Origin: Lampris incognitus
Lineage: Eukaryota; Chordata; Actinopteri; Lampriformes; Lampridae
Assembly (NCBI RefSeq): GCF_029633865.1
Contig: NC_079213.1
Location: forward strand, 102,820,923-102,884,922
Direction of reading: 5' to 3'
DNA length: 64,000 nt
The notes beneath the pieces are model-generated. The model was not told the origin of the DNA. It saw only the letters and a program-made list of their open reading frames with translations, and did not search any database. The position numbers and the translations under genes are program-made. Shown piece after piece: positions 1 to 9,800 of this stretch; position 1 is the first letter of the stretch, and each line of letters begins with the position of its first letter.

Positions 1-3000
1 CCGACAGACTCCAAGGCCATGCCACGCAGTGTCCTCGTAGGTCGACTTGTCACACCGCTCTGGGGTGATAGGTGGGTACCCATGACTGTTGTCAATCCAT
101 CTGACAAAGCCATCACACTGAAAAGGAACTGCAAGTTGGCTGATGTGTTTCCATGCTTGGCGATTGAGGACTTTAATGTTTTCCAGGGACTGCAATCAGT
201 TGCAGGGAGGCATGAGTCCAACGCCACAGATAGTGCCTGTCCCCCTGTCCAGCCGGCTAGGAGTTTGTCAGAGCTCGGACTCAGTGACATTGACCTCAGC
301 TCCTGTCAGGTTAGTGAGGCATGCAAGTCCCAGCTCACTCAGCTGCTCACCGAGTACCATGACATCTTCTCCAGGGACTCTCTGGACTGTGGCGAGGTCA
401 CAGGATACACACATCGCATCCATCTGGTGGATGAGCGCCCCTTTCGCTTGCCCTACAGGAGGGTTCCCCCAGCCCACTATCAGAAGTTGAGACAGGTTCT
501 CACTGATATGGAGGAGAAAGGGATTATCCGGAAGTCCTCGAGCGCATACGCTTCACCGCTGGTTATGGTATGGAAGAAGGATGGCGGGCTTCGGATCTGC
601 ACTGATTTCAGATGGCTGAATGCTCGGACCTTGAAAGACGCTCATCCCTTGCCACACCAGTCGGACTGTCTTGCCGCGCTGGGTGGTAACTGCCTCTTTA
701 GTACGATGGACCTCACCTCTGGCTTCTTCAACATCCCAATGCATGAAGATGACAAGAAGTACACTGCTTTCACGACTCCCCTTGGGTTGCATGAATACAA
801 TCGCATGCCACAGGGCCTTTGTAATAGCCCTGCAGCCTTCATGAGAATGATGATTGGGATCTTTGGGGATCTGAACTTCACGAAGCTTTTGTGCTATCTT
901 GATGATCTTCTTGTCTTCGCGCCGTCAGAGGTTGAGGCTCTGTCGAGGCTCCGCACTGTGTTTCAGAGGTTGAGGGAGAACAACTTGAAACTGGCTCCGA
1001 AGAAGTGTCATCTGCTGCAGAAGCGGGTGCGGTTTTTGGGCCACGTGGTTGATGGCGGAGGTGTGTCTGTCGATCCCTCCAAAGTAGAGGTCATCTCCAA
1101 CATGACAGTGCAGGATCTCATGGAAGGTGATGGGTGCACGCCTTCTGTTCGTAGGATCAAATCTTTCCTTGGTATGGTATTTTACTACCAGCATTTCCTC
1201 CCGAACTGCTCCTCCGTGGCTAAGCCCCTGTTCGCCCTTACAGCTGGACAAAAGAGGAGGGGGAGGTCGGCTAAGGATAAGAAGCCCCATGGCAGCTTCC
1301 GTAAGCTTACCTCCGCAGACTGGACGGTGGAATGTGGGGAAGCATTTGATCTGTTGAAGACGATGTTACTGGAGTGTGTGGTGCTTGCCCATCCAGACTT
1401 TGAGGTGCCTTTCATTTTGTCGGTCGATGCGTCTTTGGACGGACTCGGCGCGGTGCTGTCTCAAGTGCCCCGAGGAGAGTCCAAGGCCAGACCTGTTGGT
1501 TTTGCAAGCAAGTCCCTCAGTGCCTCACAGCGGAAGTATCCAGCTCATAGACTGGAGTTCATGGCGCTGAAGTGGAGTGTTTGTGAAAAGTTCAGCCACT
1601 GGCTGAAGGGTCAAAGCTTCACCGTTTGGACAGATAATAATCCGCTGACTTATCTCCTAACGAAGCCGAAGCTTGACGCGTGTGAGATCCGCTGGGTGTC
1701 TAAGTTGGCGTCTTACACCTTCGATCTCAAACACCTGCCAGGGAAGAAAAACGTGGTGGCGGATGCATTGAGTCGCGACCCTTTTTCCAAGCCCGTCAGT
1801 CAGAGGCTACTTAGGGAGCCCTACCCGGCCCTTGTTCAGGAAGCCGACGGGGTTGAGGGGGACTCTGTGCAGGATGTTTTCAGACTCAGTTGCCAGTCCC
1901 AAACACTGAGTAGTGCGCGATCTGGGTTTGCTTGTGATGCAGCTGAGGTCAGGGCTTTTTGTCAAGCCAAATGTGACTGGCCTGATGCATCAGTATTCAC
2001 AGCACTCAGTTTGGTCCAGCACGTTCAGCATCTGTCGGGTGGTCAGGATACACTGCCAATGTTATCCACCGAGGAGCTCAGGTTGAGTCAGGAGCAGGAC
2101 CCCTGCATCTCCAAGGTGTTGCCCTTTGTCGCTGTTCGGAAGCGGCCATCGAGGCGTGAGAGGCATGGTGCTGACCAGAAGGTCCTCAGGCTGCTGAAAC
2201 AGTGGGAGAAGTTGGAAGTCAATGATGGTGTCTTGTACAGGGTGACAAAGGACCCAGTGTCCAAGCAGAGGAGGTCTCAGTATGTTTTACCTCTGAGTCT
2301 GAAAGACAAGGCACTGTCTGGCATCCACGATCACGCTGGTCATCAGGGCCAGGACCGTACTCTCTCTCTTGCAAGGCAGCGTTTTTATTGGCCTGACATG
2401 GAGAGGGATATCAGAGCATATGTCAGATGCTGTCGGAGATGTGTGTTTGGGAAGACCCCAGAGCCAGCTGCTTGCGCGCCCCTGGAGAGCATTAAAACCT
2501 CCGCACCGATGCAGCTTGTGTGTATGGATTTCTGGTCCGCTGAGGACAGTAAGCAGCGGTCGGTCGATGTCCTAGTGGTTACTGACCACTTCACTAAGCT
2601 TGCTCACGCATTCCCCTGCGCCAATCAGACAGCGAAGCAGGTCGCCAAGAGACTCTGGGATCATGTATTCTGTGTTTACGGGTTTCCGGAGAGAATACAT
2701 TCTGACCAGGGCACAAACTTTGAGAGCAACCTGATTGCAGAGCTTCTCAGGTTGGCGGGTGTAGCGAAGTCCCACACGACGGCCTACCATCCTATGGGTA
2801 ATGGCGGGACAGAGCGGTTTAATCGCACGATGGGGAATATGCTCCGTTCCCTTCCGCTTCAGCAGAAGCAACAGTGGCCTCAGCAGATCCATTCTCTCAC
2901 GCTCGCGTACAATGCCACTGTTCACGAGACCACGGGTTACGCGCCTTTCTTCCTGATGTATGGGCGTGTCCCAAGACTGCCGGTGGATGTTATGTTCAGG

Positions 3001-3843
3001 CAGGTTTTGCATGACCCTCACGTTGTTGATTATGACTCTTATGCTCAGTCTCTGCTTTCCTGTCTAAGGAGTGCAATGGAGATCGCTCAGAAGCACTCCA
3101 CGGCTGAGCAGCAGCATCAGGCGCGACAGTACAACAGACATGCCAAGGGCACTGTCCTGTCTGTCGGGGATCGTGTTTTGGTTGCGAACCAGAGTGAGCG
3201 AGGGAAGAGAAAGTTGGCTGACAAATGGGAGAACGGAGTGTACACGGTTGTCGGTGTCAACCCCAATATCCACGTCTACAAGATTCAGGATGCAGAGGGG
3301 CACACCAGGGTGGTGCACAGGAACCGTTTGTTGGAGGTCAACTTCTTGCCCCTCCCTGAGTTAGATCAGGGTGAGGAGTCCAGTACAACCAGTCAGTTGC
3401 TTGACTGCGCAGGGTCCAATGAGGAGGACAGTGCAGATGGCCTGACGGTCTCAGGGGATGCAGTGGGGCTAGCAGTCTCATCACTTGGAGACTCACCTAG
3501 ATCTGAGTGGGCAGAAGCGGAAGAGTTCATTCCGTCTAGTCTGGTAGTCAGTCCTGTGGGGGCCACTGCTCAGTCTCCACCCAACACACACGCACCACAC
3601 AACACACATGCACCACACATAGAGGCATCACACTCACTCGATGTAGGTGTTATATCTCACACTGATTCGCACACAGGGGCACCACCCTCACTCGATACAG
3701 ATGTTGCAGCTCGCACTGTCTCACGCACACAAGTAGAGAGCGATGGTCGGGTTAGGACACGCACAGGGAGGGTGGTGAGGTCAGTGAACAGGTTAATAGA
3801 ATCTATGGCTCAGATGCCATTTCTACGGAGTGTGAGGGTTTGA
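1..3843 (+). CDS. Ty3/gypsy retrotransposon Pol polyprotein (5' end outside window)
   Basis: This open frame runs from the first base of the window to a TGA at 3841-3843, so the N-terminal part (gag, protease) lies upstream. Reading order is spacer, reverse transcriptase (LPYRRVPP near 448; catalytic YLDD near 893-904), RNase H (VDASLDG near 1423; TDNNPL near 1630), integrase zinc finger (HDHAGH ... CCRRC, about 2326-2440) and integrase core with the D,D,E residues in MDFW (about 2524), HSDQGTN (about 2698) and GGTERF (about 2803-2820). A C-terminal tail with His/Ser/Thr-rich repeats follows. RT-RNaseH-IN order defines Ty3/gypsy. The frame has no internal stop over 1,280 codons, so this copy is probably young. 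I cannot assign the clade. ATG19 is just the first in-frame ATG, not a natural start. Confidence 0.95.
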   Translation, partial: PTDSKAMPRSVLVGRLVTPLWGDRWVPMTVVNPSDKAITLKRNCKLADVFPCLAIEDFNVFQGLQSVAGRHESNATDSACPPVQPARSLSELGLSDIDLSSCQVSEACKSQLTQLLTEYHDIFSRDSLDCGEVTGYTHRIHLVDERPFRLPYRRVPPAHYQKLRQVLTDMEEKGIIRKSSSAYASPLVMVWKKDGGLRICTDFRWLNARTLKDAHPLPHQSDCLAALGGNCLFSTMDLTSGFFNIPMHEDDKKYTAFTTPLGLHEYNRMPQGLCNSPAAFMRMMIGIFGDLNFTKLLCYLDDLLVFAPSEVEALSRLRTVFQRLRENNLKLAPKKCHLLQKRVRFLGHVVDGGGVSVDPSKVEVISNMTVQDLMEGDGCTPSVRRIKSFLGMVFYYQHFLPNCSSVAKPLFALTAGQKRRGRSAKDKKPHGSFRKLTSADWTVECGEAFDLLKTMLLECVVLAHPDFEVPFILSVDASLDGLGAVLSQVPRGESKARPVGFASKSLSASQRKYPAHRLEFMALKWSVCEKFSHWLKGQSFTVWTDNNPLTYLLTKPKLDACEIRWVSKLASYTFDLKHLPGKKNVVADALSRDPFSKPVSQRLLREPYPALVQEADGVEGDSVQDVFRLSCQSQTLSSARSGFACDAAEVRAFCQAKCDWPDASVFTALSLVQHVQHLSGGQDTLPMLSTEELRLSQEQDPCISKVLPFVAVRKRPSRRERHGADQKVLRLLKQWEKLEVNDGVLYRVTKDPVSKQRRSQYVLPLSLKDKALSGIHDHAGHQGQDRTLSLARQRFYWPDMERDIRAYVRCCRRCVFGKTPEPAACAPLESIKTSAPMQLVCMDFWSAEDSKQRSVDVLVVTDHFTKLAHAFPCANQTAKQVAKRLWDHVFCVYGFPERIHSDQGTNFESNLIAELLRLAGVAKSHTTAYHPMGNGGTERFNRTMGNMLRSLPLQQKQQWPQQIHSLTLAYNATVHETTGYAPFFLMYGRVPRLPVDVMFRQVLHDPHVVDYDSYAQSLLSCLRSAMEIAQKHSTAEQQHQARQYNRHAKGTVLSVGDRVLVANQSERGKRKLADKWENGVYTVVGVNPNIHVYKIQDAEGHTRVVHRNRLLEVNFLPLPELDQGEESSTTSQLLDCAGSNEEDSADGLTVSGDAVGLAVSSLGDSPRSEWAEAEEFIPSSLVVSPVGATAQSPPNTHAPHNTHAPHIEASHSLDVGVISHTDSHTGAPPSLDTDVAARTVSRTQVESDGRVRTRTGRVVRSVNRLIESMAQMPFLRSVRV

Positions 3844-4145
3844 ACTTTGATGGAGGTTGGAGTCATTCAAACTAGTTTAATGTGAGTTATTAGGTGTCTA
3901 TCAGACAGGGTTGTTTTGGGCCAAGTGCATGGTGTGGCGTATCAGGCGTCACATTGATCTAAGGGAATTCTGAGACTTGATCAACCTCATTATTTTCTGG
4001 ACCTCGTAACCGAGGTAGCTCCTAAGTTGACTGGAGGACTAGGTCCTTCTTTTCACTTGTGCCAGTAGTCAGTGATGGGCTTTTCCTTTCCTCTTTCTCT
4101 TTTTATCCTGCTGTCAGGATGTTGGTGAATTTCAGGAGGGGTGAA
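3844..4145 (+). other. Gypsy element 3' untranslated region and polypurine tract
   Basis: Non-coding spacer between the Pol stop codon and the 3' LTR. The last bases before the LTR (about 4134-4145) are purine-rich (AGGAGGGGTGAA), the expected position of the plus-strand primer. No other gene is seen. Confidence 0.6.
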
Positions 4146-4866
4146 TGTAACCAGGTTAAAATTAATGTTTTTATTTTATTTTGTTTGAGTATGAAATATC
4201 ACCAAATCCTGTCTGTGTTCTGTTATTTGTGTTTACTACATTTTATTTTATGTCATTATTTACTTTTATGTATGTTTTACAACGACCGTCATATACCTGT
4301 ACTGTCGCTTTAAGAGAGAGGTCTTATGGGTACACGGAAGACGGAACGCGGGGGAGGCCATTTTTGTTTTGTGGGAGGAGTCTCAAGCAGCAATCGAGCC
4401 GAGCCACGCGTGTTTCTTACCGTGGGACAGTTTTGCGGGTTGAGGAGAACGTAACCTTGAGTATCCCTGTAAGAAGATACTGCAAGCTGTGGGATAAAAT
4501 ACTTGTTTATCCTTTCTTACATCGGAGTCCCGTGGACGGTTTCTACTTCTAACGCACACGAGTGGAGTCCGGGCAGTGGTTGAACTTCGACCCCCACGTC
4601 CGTAAGAAACACCGCTCCCGCTGGAGGACTGGACGGTTGTCGAAGGGTTTGAAACCAAAATAAATGGCAAGGTGAGCCAAATAGAGTCCTGTGTGTCCCC
4701 CCTCCTTCCTTGATTATGATGATGATGATGATGATGAGAGACTGAGGGCCCCCCATAACACCTGGGACCCCACCGAAAATAGAACACAACGCAGAGCTAA
4801 CGATGAGAGTGACGGGCGTGCTGCAGGCTGACCAGCATAGAACAGCATAGGACTGCCCCCGTTACA
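4146..4866 (+). repeat. 3' LTR of the gypsy element
   Basis: The segment begins TGTAAC and ends GTTACA, a perfect 6-bp terminal inverted repeat, and lies just downstream of the polypurine tract. It contains a TATA-like GATAAAAT near 4493 and an AATAAA polyadenylation signal at 4659-4664, consistent with U3-R-U5 order. A short (GAT)n run lies at about 4713-4738. The 5' LTR is outside the window, so LTR-LTR identity and the target duplication cannot be checked. Open frames inside it are artefacts. Confidence 0.8.
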
Positions 4867-5160
4867 CATACCGGCAGTTCTGACGGTCCTCCTGGCTGGC
4901 GTTCATTATCCGGACAGTGGAATTTGTGGACCGTGTTGCACTGAATGGACTGTGTTGTTAACTGTTGGTGTTGTTCTTCTTTCTTTTTCTTCTTGGCTTT
5001 TTCTCTTTGGTGGTGTTTTTGCAAATTTGGATATGTTTTTATCTTTTGTGTTGCACTGCTGTGGCCTGGGTGAAACGAAATTTCGTTTCTTTTGTGTACT
5101 CAAGTGCATGACAGAAATGACTATAAATTGTTCTTGATTCTTGATTGATTCTTGAATTAG
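4867..5160 (+). mobile_element. 3' part of composite retroposon R (copy 1), split by the gypsy insertion
   Basis: Directly after the LTR the sequence matches the 3' half of the retroposon seen complete at 10686-11510 (reverse) and 13130-13950 (forward): the CGGCAGTTCTGACGGTCC block, the TTGGATATGTTTTT block, the GTTGCACTGCTGTGGC block, and a tail of TTGATTC-type repeats ending near 5155. The gypsy element therefore landed inside an older R copy whose 5' part is outside the window. Confidence 0.65.
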
Positions 5161-5280
5161 AATGCAATCCAATCCAATTATGAATCCAATTATGAGTTTC
5201 ATTTAAGTTGATTTCATGGTTTTGCAGAGGGTAGCAAAGACAAGCTCCAGACTGAAGAGCCAGCAGCAGCAGCTGGGTCA
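5161..5280. other. Short unique stretch
   Basis: AT-rich DNA with a short repeat of AATCCAATTATGA around 5168-5200. Nothing coding is supported. Confidence 0.4.
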
Positions 5281-5281
5281 A

Positions 5282-5366
5282 CCCTTTTCCCACTGGCCAA
5301 AAAACCCGCTAACATCCACCTTTTTACACTGACCAAAGGCGGGTTTTTCTGGCCAGTGGGAAAGGG
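5282..5366. repeat. Near-perfect inverted repeat (hairpin), 28-bp arms
   Basis: Arms at 5282-5309 and 5339-5366 are reverse complements apart from small length differences in the A/T runs, with a 29-base loop. Core arm words are CCCACTGGCC and GGCCAGTGGG. It looks like the end or core of a MITE/foldback element that may continue into the tRNA-like segment just downstream. Confidence 0.75.
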
Positions 5367-5424
5367 ATATCAAGTCATGCGTGGAAGCTGGTGTAAACTA
5401 CTAATAACACACGTTAGCCCCTAG

Positions 5425-5530
5425 CTAACGGGTCTGACCCTTTAGCCGAGCGGTAAGCGACGTCGCCTTGTGGTGCAATACACCCCGTATCGAGTCCCGC
5501 ACCTGGCAAGAAAATAACCGGTTACACTGG
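5425..5530 (+). repeat. tRNA-like segment (pseudo-tRNA / SINE-like head)
   Basis: TAGCCGAGCGGTAAGCGACG resembles an A box and TATCGAGTCCC a B box, spaced as in a tRNA gene, and AATAACCGGTTACACTGG follows. I see no clean cloverleaf with paired acceptor ends, so this is a tRNA-derived repeat rather than a functional tRNA. A small palindrome (GTTAGC...GCTAAC, about 5413-5429) lies at its left edge. Confidence 0.4.
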
Positions 5531-5869
5531 TAACAACAATTTGGTGTTACTTTGTGTGTTTGTGTGTCAGAGAGAGTCAAAGAGTGACGCAATTTTGATT
5601 AGCTAAAATGCTAATGCTACTCATGCCTGTACAATGGAATTAATTTTGTCAATTGAAAATGTCAGTATAGACAGTTCAATGTCATGTGAAATAACAAATG
5701 TTTTCTTTTTAACTTATTTTATCATGCCATACATGTTTTTTGTTTTTTTGTTTCCTTATTGTGATGGTGGTCGTGGGCCCTGAGCTGTTCTGGTGGTGTC
5801 TGGACATTTAGGTGTGTGTGTGTGTATGCGGCGGGGGGGGGGGGGTTATTAATGTTAAAACTTGCCCTG
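5531..5869. other. Non-coding stretch with simple repeats
   Basis: AT-rich DNA containing T-runs, a short (GT)n at about 5812-5825 and a G-run at about 5832-5846. No gene signal. Confidence 0.4.
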
Positions 5870-6050
5870 TAATATACATCCATTATCCAAACAGCTTACC
5901 CTGCTCTCAGGGTCGCGGGAATACTGGAGCCTATCCCAGCAGTCATTGGGCGGCAGGTGGGGAGACACCCTGGACAGGCCATCACAGGGCTCACACACAC
6001 ACATTTACACCTAGGGACAATTTAGTATGGCCGATTCACTTGTGTCACAT
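5870..6050 (-). mobile_element. SINE-B 3' half
   Basis: Reverse-oriented match to the 3' half of the tRNA-derived SINE seen full length at 45370-45742: the CATCCATTATCCAAAC end, the CTCTCAGGGTCGCGG block, the CCTATCCCAGCAGTCATTGG block and the GGGACAATTTAGTA block. The 5' half is missing here. A related 5' portion lies at 6440-6596. Confidence 0.7.
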
Positions 6051-6083
6051 CTGATTCACTTTCACATCTTGTCTTTCCTCCAG

Positions 6084-6153
6084 CAAGGACAGCCAGGAGC
6101 AGTGGGCAGCCCTTTTCTTCAGTTCCAGGCGGACATGGTCAGGGACAGGACAG
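6084..6153 (+). other. Orphan exon-like segment
   Basis: Seventy bases bounded by a good acceptor (pyrimidine tract, TTTCCTCCAG at 6074-6083) and a good donor (GACAG|GTGAGG at 6154). One frame reads QGQPGAVGSPFLQFQADM and continues without a stop. I do not recognise the peptide and see no partner exon on the plus strand, so this may be chance or a piece of an unrecognised gene. Confidence 0.2.
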
Positions 6154-6186
6154 GTGAGGATTCTGCATGTTTTTTATTGGGGTTCT

Positions 6187-6412
6187 TTTTTTCCTTTTCT
6201 TTTCTTCTCCCCAATTGTACCTGGCCAATCACCCCATTCTCTGAGCGATCCCGGTCGCTGCTCCACCCCCTCTGCTGATCCGGGGAGGGCTGCAGACTAC
6301 CACATGCCTCCTCCGATACATGTGGAGTCACCAGCCGCTTCTTTTCACCTGACAGTGAGGAGTTTCACCAGGGGGATGTAGCGCATGGGAGGATCACACT
6401 ATTCCTCCCAGC
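6187..6412 (-). mobile_element. SINE-A 3' half (copy A1)
   Basis: Reverse-oriented match to the 3' half of the ~430-bp tRNA-derived SINE that recurs through the window (hallmarks on this strand: CTCCCCAATTGTACCTGGCC, GAGGGCTGCAGACTACCACA, TTTTCACCTGACAGTGAGGA). It stops abruptly at about 6412 and is followed by another SINE fragment, giving a chimera. Confidence 0.8.
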
Positions 6413-6439
6413 TCTCCATGGGGTGGGGGGGGGTTCTTT

Positions 6440-6596
6440 TTGATGTAGGAGGAAACCCATCTGAACGGGGAGAACATGCAGAGTACACACAGACAGCCAC
6501 TGCACACCCGACAGGCCTGGGGAGAATGTGCCAACCCCGCCCCAGGCAGGAATCGAACCCAGGACCTTCTTGCTGTGAGGCACATAAGTAGGCAAC
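6440..6596 (-). mobile_element. SINE-B-related 5' half
   Basis: Reverse-oriented tRNA-derived head (GAATCGAACCCAGGACCTTC is the B-box region, and CTTGCTGTGAGG is shared with other SINE-B copies) plus the GGGGAGAACATGCAGAG block. It is more diverged than other copies. It may be the other half of the 5870-6050 element, split by SINE-A1. Confidence 0.55.
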
Positions 6597-6620
6597 ACAA
6601 TAGTTTGCTCATTCATTTGT

Positions 6621-6626
6621 TTTATT
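6621..6626 (-). promoter_or_regulatory. plaat1: plaat1 polyadenylation signal AATAAA
   Basis: TTTATT on the plus strand reads AATAAA on the minus strand, 123 bases past the plaat1 stop codon, giving a short 3' UTR (about 6600-6748). Confidence 0.55.
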
Positions 6627-6748
6627 AATTATAAGTTTCACTTTCCAACACAATGCAGAAGATTTTTTTGTGACTGTTGACATTGTTTGACTTTTTTCAT
6701 TCCTGTTGTGATTTCATGGTCACGTGACTGCTGGGCGCGGCGGCTCCA

Positions 6749-6850
6749 TCAGAAAGGCCGGTTTCTGGAGCGCGTGTTGATCAGGCCTAGCACAGAGAAG
6801 GCACTAGCTGCTGCTGTCATCAAACTAATGGCCCCAATGGCCCGGGTTGC
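6749..6850 (-). CDS. plaat1: plaat1 last coding exon (C-terminal anchor)
   Basis: On the minus strand the acceptor GTGTCAACAG precedes 6850. The exon encodes [10 protein letters not shown] and onward, 33 residues ending RNRPF, with the stop at 6751-6749. It starts in phase 0, matching the end of the middle exon. Hydrophobic Ala/Ser-rich residues form the predicted membrane segment typical of PLAAT C termini. This exon has no ATG-started open frame, so ORF calling alone would miss it. Confidence 0.88.
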   Translation of the reverse strand, partial: ATRAIGAISLMTAAASAFSVLGLINTRSRNRPF

Positions 6851-9800
6851 CTGTTGACACACAGCAGGAAAAAAAGACAAGATCAGACATGATTGGTGCA
6901 TCAGCATGCAGACACAAGACAATGCAACAAGGCAGCCTTAAACCAAATAACAACACAACTGTTTTGTTAACCAAACATTGTGTAGCGCAAGAAGGATACT
7001 CTTCAAAACAAATGTCTCGATCTAAGTAACAAACACACACGATACCTGTCACCATTGTTGTTATTCATTCTTTTCATTTCACTGAAAATCTAACTCATGG
7101 CCACAGGAGCCGGTGTACATCTCAGCAGGCAGTGGGTGGAAGGCCGGGGACATTTTCCACTGACGTCAATGCTTACAACGCTTTATTTTCCCATAAGTTG
7201 CCAGTATATTGAATATCTTTGATCTGTGTGAGGAATCCCACACAAATAAAGGGAGAACATGCTCGCTGCAGACTAAGCTACTGCGCAGCCAACATTATCA
7301 ATTAAATCTGACATAAGCTACCTGTAAGTATCAATAGATGAACATCTTATACAATATTTTGTGTAATATCTTACACAAAATATGACAAAGATAAAGCTGT
7401 TACATTACATCACAGTCATTTAGCCGACGCTTTTATCCAAAGCGACTTACAATAAATGCATTTAATATAGGAAATCAGGAGAACTACTAGTCATCAGAGG
7501 TCATAAGTGCATCTAAACAAGCATCTAAGAGCAAAACCAGTGCTAAAGTAAAAGCACAAGAAAGATTTTTTTTTTTAAATGAGTGAATACAATAAGTGCT
7601 AAGAACAAGTAACAGGGTAGTAGTTCTTGAAGAGGTGAGTTTTCAACCTGCGCCGAAAGATGGGCAGCGACTCCACAGTCCTGACATCAGTGGGGAGTTC
7701 AGTCCACCACTGGGGCCAGGACAGAAAAGAGCCGTGATCAGGTCGATGGGCAGCAGGGGCCTCTGAGCGACGGGGCAACCAGGCGTCCCGAGGCAGCAGA
7801 GCGAAGTGGTCGGGCGGGGGTGTAGGGCTTGACCATGGCCTGGAGATAGGAAGGAGCTGTTCCTTTCACTGCCCTGTAGGCTAGCACCAGAGTCTTAAAC
7901 TGGATGCGAGCAGCTACTGGGAGCCAGTGTAGGGACATGAGAAGGGGAGTTGTGTGGGAGAACTTAGGGCGGTTGAACACCAGACGAGCTGCAGCTTTCT
8001 GAACAAGCTCCTGAGGTCTGATAGCTGACGCCGGGGCACCAGCAAGGAGGGAATTGCTGTAGTCCAGCTGAGAGTTGACCAGAGATTCAGTGATTGTAAA
8101 AAATAGGAGTGATCCAGAAAGTGTCGTGACAATAAGACAATTTTACTGCCCACATTGTGTGATAATAAGGGAAGCTACATCCTGTTTAGTTAGTCAGCAT
8201 CTAGCAGAAAACTCATTCTGCAGTTATATACTGTATACTGACCTGCATTTAGAAGTCCTGTAATTTAAAACTACACTCTCAGGTTGATATTCCCTCTGTA
8301 TATAACCATGTTAATTCGTTTTCTTATTGGTGCAAAGTCTCAATCTATTCACTTGCTTTTTGCTTGTTTTTACAGAAAGATACCTATTTATTTCCCTGAC
8401 CTTACTGACCTGGCAACCTAGTTATTACACCTTGAAATTCCTAAAATTGTTAGGTACATGAATATTATTGGATACTCTTGATTTTTTTTTTTTTATTATT
8501 TCTGATTTGGGATTTTGTCCTTGTGTTCCTTATGCTGAGCGTCTATCAAATCAATTTACTTGACTACTGTTTAAACTTGACCACTGAGCTGGAGTAAGTA
8601 ATACTGATTCTTTTGTGAGTGTTGGGTTTTAATTGTGTAAGTCTGTAGAAGGGGATAAGTAGTGGACTTAACCGAGGTTAACTGAATGTGGACAAAATTC
8701 CCTTGAATTGGCAGCCACTTATCAACGGGTTAAAAACCATGTAAACCACACGGCAGGCTGGTCATGGTACTCTGTGATGTTAGCATAGCAGGATAAACAT
8801 TATATGACATTAATTATGGATCTGATTGATGAACCATAATTGACAGCAGTATTGACAATTGTTAGTGCTGGCTCTGTCTGTCTGTCAATGCGAAGAAAGC
8901 AAACAGATCCATTATTAATGTTATCATCTGCAGCGGTGATTAGCCTGCTATGCTAACATCACAGAGTACCAAGACCAGCTTGCCATGTTTTTAACCTTTA
9001 CATGTTTTTAACCTGTAGCTGTCAGCAAACTCACTAAAAAGGTCTAGTGTTTAGCTACTCGCCCCCCCCCTTTTCTCCCCAGTTTTATCTGGCCATTTAC
9101 TCCACTCTTCCAAGCTGTCCTGGTCGCTGCTCCACCCCCTCTGCCGAGCCGGGGAGGGCTGCAGACTACCACATGCCTCCTCTGATACACGTTGAGTCGC
9201 CAGCCACTTCTTTTCACCTGACAGTGAGGAGTTTCGCCAGGGGGATGTAGCACATGGGAGGATCACGCTATTCCCCCAAGTTCCCCTCCCCCCCCAAACA
9301 GACCCCCCGACTAACCAGAGGAGGCGCTAGTGCAGCAACCAGGACACATACCCACATCCGGCTTCCCACCCACAGACACGGCCAATTATGTCTGTAGGGG
9401 CGCCTGACCAAGCTGAAGGTAACACAGGGATTCGAATCGGCGATCCTCGTGTCGGTAGGCAACGGAATAGACTGCCACGCCACCCAGACGCCCATGTTCA
9501 GCTACTACTGTTTAAGGACAGAGGCTGGGTTAGAAAGGAAAACAGACCAAGCAGCAGTAAATTAAACTGAAATCTGGTTGGCTTGGCTAGATGTGTCACT
9601 CACTATATCAAGTGTTTTCTTAAAAAGAGGTCTTATATTGTTCTAAAAAATATTTCGCTTAGAGAACAGGGGACATGGCTTGTGAATTTGGAGTATTTTT
9701 CAACTGTTGATGCATTAAATTGACAATTCCCCAATTGTTCGGTCCCATTTAATCTCACCAAGGCTGACATGAGGTGCGACAAGACCAAAAAAATTGACAG

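Noticed and set aside
143-3364. Other-frame open frames within the gypsy Pol region
   Set aside because: Shadow frames of the 3.8-kb polyprotein.
4059-4789. Open frames across the gypsy LTR
   Set aside because: No homology that I recognise; they overlap the LTR promoter and polyadenylation signals.
5432-5510. Functional tRNA gene
   Set aside because: A and B boxes are plausible but I cannot pair an acceptor stem; kept only as a tRNA-like repeat.
9060-9494. tRNA gene suggested by A- and B-box words (also at other SINE copies)
   Set aside because: Embedded in full-length SINEs with target duplications; no complete cloverleaf ends.
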